This document shows positions 55,680 to 64,000 of a DNA stretch of 64,000 bases, one piece after another. The stretch lies in NCBI GenBank assembly GCA_030737835.1, contig CM060848.1, forward strand, positions 11,908,878 to 11,972,877. Direction: 5' to 3'. The number at the start of each line of letters is the position of its first letter. The first letter of the stretch is position 1. A program made the position numbers and the translations under genes. The notes below the pieces were generated by a model, which was not told where the DNA came from, ran no database searches, and was given only the letters and a program-made list of their open reading frames with translations. Source of the stretch: Acorus gramineus. Its lineage: Eukaryota; Streptophyta; Magnoliopsida; Acorales; Acoraceae.

Positions 55680-56518
55680 CACTTACTATGTTAGGACAAA
55701 AAAATCTATGCATAATAGATGATATTTTGTTTACCTATTTTTTTTATTTTTGCATTATTATAAAAAAATCATTTATTATTTAATTAACATCGTGTGTAAT
55801 ATGAATAAGATTTTATAGCTTAGGGTCAAAGTATGGGTAGCATCTTATGACTAGAAAAATCAATACAAACACTTACCAATGTATATGAGAGATGCAATAC
55901 ATTTTGGGATGTGAATGTTTGAGAATATTAAGTGAAATGATTTTTAAAAATGACCTAAGATAACTTGTGATAATCAAAATTAGTCCTCTTTTAAATAGTT
56001 AGCAATGTATATCCTAAATTTTAAAGTATAGTTATTCTGGAGGAAAAAATCTCGCGTTCATCCTAGACAGATACGTGTTCATCTCAAACGAGTGATGGAT
56101 CACATGACTAGACCTGGATCCATTCGCCGACCTGGCCTACTGCCCAAGGAGGACGGCTTGCAAGACTTGCCGAGATAAAGGAAAAGACCTGACTGGTCAC
56201 GACCCGAGTAGTCGTTTCAACCAATCACGTGGTCAACTTTTCGAGGACAGAGTCGTCAGAGAATCCTTTGAGCTAAATCGGCCAGGTCTAGACCTTGTAC
56301 AGGCTACTAGGGGTGCAACTTTAACTGAATTCGAACCGATCCAAGCTGAATTTTTACGGGTTTGCGTCAATAGATTTTTTGTTTGGTTTATATATGGATT
56401 GAAAAATTAATAAACCGTCTACTTTGGTTTATATTTGGTTTTACGTCAAACAAAAACCATGATTATTCATAATCAATATGATTTACATCATTCTTTTTAT
56501 ATTAAAAATTAATTGTTT
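55680..56518. other. Intergenic DNA, possible LTR debris
   Basis: No gene recognised. 56060-56310 is less AT-rich (GACCTGGCC, GGAGGACGGCTTGCAAGAC, GTAGTCG phrases) and reads like decayed LTR-retrotransposon sequence, but nothing identifies a family. Confidence 0.4.
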
Positions 56519-56970
56519 CACTACAAGAAATTTGAGCATTAGCTACGAATCGGTAGCTGTGAAATTAAGTTTCGTAACTAAAAGTAACTTTTGCATGTGA
56601 AAACTTTATTCGTAGGGAATAGTTTTAATTTTCTCTCCCAGATTGAAGTTTGTAGAAAATGGTATAACTTTTAGCTGCGAAATTTAATATTCGTAGCAAA
56701 AGCTATAACCTTTAGCTGCGAAAATACTTTTCACAGCAAAAGGTTTGATTTTGTGGCTACGAAATGACATTTTGTAGCGATACATATAACTTTTGGCTGC
56801 AAAATACAATTTCGTAACAAAATATTCACCACTTTTGCTATGAAATTGTATTTCGTAGCAAAATATATACTTTTTAGCTACAATATATATTTTCATAGTA
56901 AAAGAGCAGACCTTTAGCTGCGAAAAATTGACCTTGTGCTGCGAAATTGAATTTCGTTGCAAAATGTTTA
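56519..56970 (+). mobile_element. CACTA transposon terminus with subterminal palindromic repeats
   Basis: CACTACAAGAAATTTGAGC at 56519 is the canonical end of plant CACTA (En/Spm) elements. It is followed by about nine irregular units of a palindromic motif, TAGCTGCGAAAT ... ATTTCGTAGCAAAA, roughly 45-50 bp apart, as expected for subterminal transposase-binding repeats. I could not find the opposite TTTCTTGTAGTG end in the window, so the element is truncated or extends beyond recognisable sequence; no transposase was recognised to the right. Confidence 0.7.
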
Positions 56971-56974
56971 CACA

Positions 56975-58045
56975 CATACTCTTTATTTAAAGTATAACAA
57001 ACTCTAAGGTTTTGCTAATAGAGCTAAGGAAAGTCCACTACATGCCAAAAGAAAAGTTTTATTCACCTTAATAGAAGCAAAGCTAGACAACAAAGGATAA
57101 CGACCTAAACTCGATCTCGCTAATGGCATCGAGATCCGCAAACACCATTACTCGATCCTCAAATCTGAGAAGAGGGAAAAGAGGGGTGAGCTTCAACATG
57201 CTCAGTGACTAGACTATCATTATCCTGTTAATATAGTTGTATTCAAAATATCAAAATCAGACATGTAATATCATATATCATGTAGCTATGGCAGTGTTCT
57301 CAATTTCTTCTCTTGATGACTAACAACACACGGTCGCCTCTTTTGTCGCCTTAGAGTTGTTCAATCTAAACTAATTCATCTTCCTTCTCAACAACCTCTT
57401 ATTTTATTTGTCAATGAATAAATCTTTACTATAGTATTTTTATACTAATGTTGCTTGCTTTCTTCTGCACGCTTCACAAAGTGCAGTGTGTTGCCAGTCA
57501 TAGAGTAAGAATTATGAAAGTCAGGGGTTATAGACTGTATACAAAATGGGATATCAAGACGAAGGCAGTTCAGTTGTCGAAAGTGTACGAGACAAAGCTT
57601 TGACTAAAGACCAAACCCGGAAAACATCCTCTAACCTACTTTTCCGCTGTATTGGTTATAGTAAAAGAACAGATGTCAGTTCAAAAAAACACAATCAATG
57701 ACCGTGCAGAAGAGAGTAAAGCAAATTAGTAAAGTAAACTGTAGCTATTTTATCGATCGCGCAGAAGAGATGACGACTAAGCTCCTCCAACTGTGCCTCG
57801 GTGGGTGACGAAGAAATGGCCTGAAAGAAGTTCTTTGTTTAGTCTTGAATCATGGGTTTCCCAATCATGGCTAGTGTCAGAAATAGTAAAATAGTGGTTT
57901 TTGTTTAATTAATGTAATAAGAATGCAGCGTATGTTACCTTTGTCTTATCTGCTTTTCTTCCTTTAAAATACTACTTGAACACAATCCTCTTTCTTGTCC
58001 TTCTTTGTTTGCGTTCTCTCTCTGGCTTTGGTACAAGTCATTATT
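56975..58045. other. Region of unknown content right of the CACTA end
   Basis: Less AT-rich than average. A minus-strand stretch around 57880-57745 gives a short peptide (AISSSPTEAQLEELSRHL) that I cannot assign. Could be captured or decayed CACTA interior. Confidence 0.35.
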
Positions 58046-58049
58046 TTGA

Positions 58050-58930
58050 TCCCCCAACATTGGAATGAACTACAAATGCCTGCCTCAACACGCATAACCT
58101 ACGCTCCCTCCTCGTCTCTATAAAAGAAGAAGTGGCCAAGAAACAAAAAACGAAAAACCGATCAAGCAAGTGTAAAGGTCCGTAACCAACCCCGGGAAGC
58201 CCTGCTCTCAAGTGTAATCAAACAGACGTTTGTTTGTCTTAGCGCGTGAGTTCCCCAAAAAGAGAGATAGTAAACTACCTCGTCCCCGCCCACGGAAAGC
58301 GTAATCGGCATGCCCCACAGATTGAGCAGCTTCCCGCCTGCTCCTGATAAGGCTGAAAGGAGAACACACTTCCCCTCTATTATAAACAAATTGAGCTAGC
58401 AAGTATCCTGCTACCGGCCATAGGGAGGACGTTGGGAGTAAAGAAGCGAGTCTATTATCTTTTCGAAGTGAGTAAATCTCATTTCATTATTTGTCAATTG
58501 TTCATGATTTAACATTCTTTGGCTCAGCAGCATCAAAGTCGTCACATTCATTCTTCCCTCGCGTCATTTGTTGATTCATCGTAGGGGTCATCGATCTGTT
58601 TGCTAACAACTTGAGCTAGGAAAAATGCATTCATTAGTTCTTCTTTGAAAAAAGCGAGATTCTCTATGCGGTGGGTCTTGGGGTTACTAGAACAGAGTGA
58701 AAAGGAAACTCATTCTCAACTTCCATGTCCCGAAAGGAACAAAAAAAGACGATTGATGCTTTACTTCTATCTATATCTATGGTATAGAGACAGACATTCC
58801 TCAGAGGATGAAAACAACAAGGAAGAGGTCGGGTACAAAGAGGGGTCAATAGAAAAGGAAAAGACCTAAAAGCGAAAATAAATGGAATAGGTGGCCTCTC
58901 TGCTGATTCAATCTATGCAAGTAGCAAGCG
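58050..58930. other. Possible organelle-derived (mitochondrial-like) insertion
   Basis: Base composition near balanced, few homopolymers, and phrases such as GAAAAAAGCGAG, CGAAAGGAACAAAAAAAGAC and AGAGGATGAAAACAACAAGG have the flavour of plant mitochondrial intergenic DNA, unlike the flanks. No organelle gene is recognisable, so the origin is a guess based on style. Confidence 0.3.
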
Positions 58931-58934
58931 AACA

Positions 58935-60480
58935 AGATAATGATCTTGATTATGGCTTTCCTTCAGGATAGTCTCTGGACCTGAACTTAGCTACAGCATG
59001 ATCTATGATATTTTGAATGCAGTCGATATGATGTATAATGCAGACATGTAATATTTCAAGAGAAGAAATTATACAACAATGCCATCAAGACATGCAATAA
59101 CACATAAATGACATCCTATCCAACATTATGTATGCGCTACCACAACACATAGGCATGTCTTTGCAGCTACACAGCTCACAAGATCTTCCACAGGCATGGA
59201 ACATACGTAGACATAGCTGCAAAGACTTAGGTCCTACATTTTCAGACCTGGCCACGTAGATGTATGCCCACCTAGATCTTAGACACCTAGACAACTAGAT
59301 CTTAGACACCTAGACGATGTCAAGCAGACGGGAATGTATACATTCGAATATCTATCATATCTTTAAAATCATGGAAAGATCGAGCATGCACGATCTTAAC
59401 ATACGAACTATATAATGATAAATATATCAACGAAAACATGCTTACATTTTTATAACAAATCTAGCCGTTGTATTCCACAAAACTACATAAGATGATTCTA
59501 GCATGAATTTACCATATAATTCATCAAGACTACTTATGAGACTCAAGTCCACTCACCTCGGGTTCCACGACACGCAAACCAAATCTAAGCGATATTAAAT
59601 AGAGTCTATCGATCCTGAAACAGAATAATATAAATCATAAAGTGCACTAATTTGCAGCAACCAAACATAACCAGATCTTGATGAATCTGATGCTTTCGAA
59701 ACCGACAGCCTGGGTGTGAGCCGTCCAGATGCAAATCGATGGTTCGTGTGTGAGCCGTCCAGATGCCAACTGACGGCCAGGGTGTGAGCCGTATAGAAAC
59801 CTGCACCCCAAGTTCCCCCCTTTCTGAAAACATATTGCACTCTCTCTCTCATATTCATACATAATATATCTTCGAAAATATTTTTAAATCAGATCTAAAC
59901 GATGATGTCTAAACAAATCAAATCAGAAACTTATTCTATTGAAGAACTCCATAGACAAAAGTTGATTTTTAGGTGAAAATATTATCATATATATGAAGGA
60001 TCTTCGAAAGTCATAGAAATATAGATCCAACTATATTATTGAAAACCCATATAAAATTCATGTAAACAATACAAAACAACAAGGAATAAATCAAGGATCA
60101 ATCATATAAGAGAAAAAATTGTTGAAAACCCTACATATATCTCATAAAACCCTAGTTTGAATCGCACAAAAACTCTATACATTTGATGTCCATTCATAAA
60201 GTATAGATCAAACAATACTACATAATTAAAAATCATAAAATATAGGTGAATAAACTCTATATCTAAAGAAACAATGAAAAACTCCATGAAATCTTTGATT
60301 TGAAAGTATACCTCATGAATCTTAACCACATTCATATTATTGAAAAATAGTAGAGAACATGGAGAGAAAAGCCTACCAAATAACTCTTTTTCGGATCCCT
60401 TCATACAGCCACTAAAAGAGGAGAGAGGAAGAGAGAGACTTTTAAGATTTTTAGGGTTTGCATGGGAAAGAGAGGAGAGA
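58935..60480. other. Repeat-like region of unknown family
   Basis: No gene recognised. Contains a short array at 59708-59795 with GTGTGAGCCGTCCAGATGC repeated at about 42-bp spacing, a duplicated ACCTAGAC-ACTAGATCTTAGAC stretch near 59270-59315, and purine-rich DNA just before 60481. Overall it resembles old LTR retrotransposon sequence. Confidence 0.4.
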
Positions 60481-60481
60481 G

Positions 60482-62496
60482 TGTAGATACCCCATTTTTT
60501 ACTAGTTAGGATGATATCACTAATAACATCCATTTTATGCAGGTTTGAAGAGCAATATGTCTGAAGATAACCTTCTCGAAGACCTCACGGAATTAAGAAA
60601 CGAAAGTAAAAGATCAAAGTTGACCCTTGAAGAATAATTGAAGAAAAGTCTCAAATCCAGTAATTCATAATTGATGATCCCATACGGAGCCGTCACCTAT
60701 GTGACGGCTGTGACACAAGCCGTCACTCATGAAGCCGCATGGAGTCAAGTGATGAAACCCTAAAAATATTACCGTTATTTTCTGACAGCCCTAGACAGAG
60801 CCATTGCTCTATCAAGATCACACAATTGGCAAAAATGGAAGTGGCACTCCCTCCCTCGACTGCAGCTCCAAGAAGTCACTTCAACCATCCCCTAATCGAC
60901 CGAAAAGCAGTAATGATACCCCCCTATGGGTGTTTGTGAAGAAGAAAAGGAGGCAAGCATAGACACTTTCAAAAGAGGAAACCCTAGTATTTTTGGATCT
61001 CAACCTCCCCACCACCTAAAACCAGAGAAAAGGAAAGCATATAGAGAAGAAAATCATCCTTTTCTCCTCCTCTGTTCACCCTTATCTCCATTGTTTCTCT
61101 TCTTCTTCTTGTTCTAGGGTTTCATTAAGAAAACTTGTCTCCACCACTCCTCAACCTTGTAAACGAAGATCTTGTAAGCTCTAAATCAATATAAAGTTAA
61201 TTTTAATTAATTTGTGAAGGTTGATTGCATCTTTGTGGATTGAACTAAACATCTCCACTTGGAAACGAGATTCACCTAACGAACGGCCTACACTAGGCCA
61301 TCGGCCAATTGGTCTAGGGAACATTTGGAATCACTCTTATTCCATCAAGTTCGGGTACCACCCAAGGACTACTAACTCTTTCAATTGTTATTTCCTTCAT
61401 TCATTTTGGCTATCATTGTGTTTCAGTTATTTACTATTTTATTATTGCTTGTTCCTCACAAAAGGCAATTGTACCTTACTGTTTTTTTTTTTAATTTTCA
61501 GGGTTTGGTTTCGAACAGCTCTTGCAAGAGTCGTCAATTTTATTTATCTTCATTTTGGCTTTTCCTACTTTCTGATTCGTTAAATTGCACTACTTAATTG
61601 ATTTTCTGGTTCTTTGGGCGACGGTTTATACAGGAGCTGTCAGTTTCTCTTGTTTTATTTTATCATTGTTCTTATATCTTTTCTCTAATCCATTGCTCAT
61701 TGTTTTCTTTTTTTTTTCATTTGCAAAGCTCTTCGATCCACTAAAGTTTGTTGATTTTCACTGATTTTCTATTGGTTTTGGGGCGGTTCAGGTAGGAGCC
61801 GTCAGTTTAAGTTGTGTCATTGCTCTGGATTCACTGTTTTCTATGTTTGATCGTGGACGGCTCCTGGTAAAGCTGTCTATTTTCTTGGTTGATTTCACCA
61901 AAACTCTTGGCACATTGGATCTATGTTTTAATTGATTTTCTCATTCATTTGTGGGATAACTCACATAAGGGCCGTCGGTTTTCTTATTTCATTTGGTCTT
62001 CGCTTTCCTCTTGATCTCCTCTTTTCTTTTTTCCTCTTTTGCTTTCCAAGCTCACTAATCCCTTAAAACTTTGTTGCTTTCATTAACTTCCTCCTCGATT
62101 TTCTGTTACTTTCAGAGATGGCTCACATAGGAGCTGTCGGGTTTCATGGTTCATCTGATCTTTGTTTCTTAGATTTTCTTCTAACTATTGCTCACTATTT
62201 CCTTTTCTATTGTTTACAAAACTCATTGGTCTATCAAAACCTTGTCTTTTTTTAGTCTCTGATTTCATAAATTCTATTTTCATTCACATCATCTATTTAT
62301 AAATAAATCTATTTATAAATAAACACTTTTCGTCAACCTTGCCACTATTTTTTCTTTCTTTTTCTCTCTCTCTTCGGGTTTTATAGGACCAACAGAACTT
62401 CTATTCATCTAAGGCACGGCCAACCGTGATCATTGAGAGGAGAACCCTATTCCTCATGAGGTGATCATCATCTTTTCTTGCTTTTGAGGAAAAGCA
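60482..62496 (+). mobile_element. LTR of a Tat-like Ty3/gypsy retrotransposon, about 2.0 kb
   Basis: Begins TGTAGATACCCCATTTTTT, the same start as the solo LTR at 24230-25506 (read on the minus strand), and appears to end GAGGAAAAGCA, two bases before TGGCGATCACACAACG, a position and sequence suited to a primer site. The LTR holds repeated GAGCCGTC-type motifs, including a hairpin AGCCGTCACC-TA-TGTGACGGCT at about 60690-60711, and diverged repeats ending in GAGCYGTCRGTTT at about 61630, 61795, 61970 and 62130. No gag-pol follows; the interior is truncated. Lineage is inferred from terminal sequence. Confidence 0.55.
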
Positions 62497-62498
62497 AG

Positions 62499-62516
62499 TG
62501 GCGATCACACAACGTC
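62499..62516 (+). other. Candidate primer binding site of the Tat-like element
   Basis: TGGCGATCACACAACGTC lies two bases after the LTR end. TGGCGA starts are usual for this group, but the tRNA cannot be named with certainty. Confidence 0.4.
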
Positions 62517-62519
62517 CTT

Positions 62520-63769
62520 GGGAGCAATCAAGCAAGCTAGGACGATTCTTCATACGGTGATTTGGTACTTCGTGTACGGACTGGAACCAAGTTTAAAAGA
62601 ACCCACATTGACGATACCCAGTCAAAATCCACATCGACAGAGAGGGGGCCAATATATGAATTTTCGCACAAGGGAACAACCATTCAGTCAAATCCGAGGT
62701 AAATCCATAAGCCATTGAGTCCACAAAAGCAATGGCCCTTAACTTGGCCATCGAGAAGCGACGACCCTATCAAGGGTCGTCCCTGGATAGGCAGTCCAAC
62801 ACACTTACAAGAATTATCACTATTTGATCTATACACATCCACTTCAAGATCTGAAAGATGCATTGGAAAGTTAACAGATCAAGGATTGCAATCATACTAA
62901 GATATCAGAATTTGAAAATCTAAACACTCCACGAAATTCAGTATAACTATGGCCTAAAATTCTCAGTTGTTACAGGGAGTTTGTCATTTTCCTGGCCATA
63001 AGAGGGGACGAGAGGAACTAGAGAAGGTAATTTAATCAATCCTAACTCACACTTTTCCATTGCATTCACTCAACACATAAGGGAAGTATTACTTGTAGAT
63101 ACTCCAATTTTGACTGTCTAAATAAAAGAAAATTATCTCAAGTAGTACTTAAAATAAACCACATTTGGACCTTAAAGAAGACATCTTAAGGGAATCAAGA
63201 GGAGAAAAAAAAGTGCCCTGGCCCAACACTTCCAAGAGATTTTATGAGACAGTGAGCACGACGCTTTTTGCAACGAAAAACTGATCTTTGGGGAGATTTT
63301 TCTGCGGGGGCAAACTGTAATTTATCCAGAGAGGGACGTGGACTATCCAATAAATCTCTCTTTAATATTACAATTTTTCTATCAAGTCTTTCTCATAGTT
63401 AACTCTGGTGACAGGATGTTTTATGAAATATTATTTGAGAATTCATCTTAGAGACTGCATTCTTCAAGATTAATTTATATTTTTGCATAAAGTTGTAGAT
63501 GATGAATCAATTTTTTTTATATTAATCACTTAAAAATATATAAATACATTAATATAAATATAAAAGTATTTACATTAATCACTTCAAAACCATCTCATGA
63601 TATTGTAAAGGTTCAACTGTGATTTTCTCGTTCTGTAACTAATTAACACATTATAAAATATTACACAACTCATTCCATAACTCACTCTATAAATTTAAAT
63701 ATTGGAATCAATTTTTATAAGAGTACAATGTGATGGGAGCCAAGCCCTAGCTCTACCTTAGGGTCCACG
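62520..63769. other. Truncated retroelement interior and second LTR-like start
   Basis: 62520-63080 would be the leader of the Tat-like element; no gag or pol is seen. At 63090 TGTAGATACTCCAATTTTGAC is another LTR-like start of the same style, but what follows does not match 60482 onward, so it is probably a fragment of a different family. 63220-63400 is less AT-rich with no recognisable protein. Confidence 0.4.
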
Positions 63770-63948
63770 TTGCACCACCCCTCGCTTGGCGAGGTGGTCC
63801 AAATGCACCCTCTCTCGTGAGAGGTCACGGGTTCAAAAACCGATTAACCCCTTGTTGGTGTACTAGCCCTTCTGGGCTTGGTTGTGTTCCTCAAGCCTCG
63901 CTGTTGTAGCAACCCCTTGTGGGCCTTTCTACAAAAAAAAAAAAAAAA
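63770..63948 (+). mobile_element. tRNA-derived SINE with poly(A) and 13-bp TSD
   Basis: About 179 bp. Pol III box A-like TGGCGAGGTGG at 63787-63797 and box B-like GGGTTCAAAAACC at 63829-63841 with about 32 bp between them, then a non-tRNA body and an A-run (63933-63948). Flanking direct repeats CTTAGGGTCCACG (63757-63769) and CTTAGGGGTCCACG (63949-63962) differ by one inserted G. This is a full SINE layout. The young-looking TSD and intact A-tail suggest fairly recent insertion. Confidence 0.85.
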
Positions 63949-64000
63949 CTTAGGGGTCCACGCGTGCCTTACAATCAGTGAATATATATACCATTATATC

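Noticed and set aside
58162..58869. Short frames in the balanced-composition block
   Set aside because: No recognisable domain; if organelle-derived they are non-coding there too.

Overview
This is nuclear DNA of a flowering plant. The evidence is a nine-exon GT-AG gene for a plant-type MYST histone acetyltransferase, a two-exon BAHD acyltransferase, an intronless AP2/ERF factor, and a dense load of plant LTR retrotransposons, MITEs, a LINE, a SINE and a 5S rRNA retrocopy. The species or order cannot be named from the sequence. The two single-copy enzyme and regulator genes have GC-rich codons inside very AT-rich intergenic DNA.

Layout. 1-11.2 kb: intergenic DNA with a 5'-truncated LINE, three long-inverted-repeat elements, a Tourist-like MITE and a small LTR element (7567-9437) whose body is a C-rich minisatellite. 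11.27-18.88 kb (minus): complete MYST acetyltransferase, 432 codons rebuilt from nine exons that all join in frame; one intron carries a 9-bp-TSD MITE and a Tourist-like MITE sits just upstream. 19-22.2 kb: MITEs and a decayed copia element. 22.92-31.03 kb (minus): gag-less copia element A, TSD GAAAA, itself hit by a solo LTR (TSD CATGG) and a MITE (TSD TAA). 32.05-35.24 kb (plus): BAHD acyltransferase, 439 codons. 35.9-37.2 kb: two inverted-repeat elements. 38.96-39.41 kb (plus): AP2/ERF factor. 39.7-40.2 kb: fragment resembling a MULE transposase N-terminus. 41.47 kb: 5S rRNA retropseudogene. 41.72-43.49 kb: second C-rich LTR element. 46.82-52.36 kb (minus): gag-less copia element B. 52.7-56 kb: hAT-like and Mutator-like non-autonomous elements. 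56.5-64 kb: CACTA terminus, possible organelle-derived DNA, a Tat-like LTR of about 2 kb and a tRNA-type SINE.

The three host genes are not an operon or an evident pathway cluster: a chromatin enzyme, a specialised-metabolism acyltransferase and a transcription factor that happen to be neighbours, separated by transposons. I found no convincing new multi-gene system. The most unusual material is in the mobile fraction: a pair of 0.88-kb Mutator-like elements with 33-bp tandem repeats in their inverted ends, two copia elements without gag but with long repeat-filled leaders, the twin C-rich LTR elements, and the 5S retrocopy. Target-site duplications were read directly and fix many element borders to the base.
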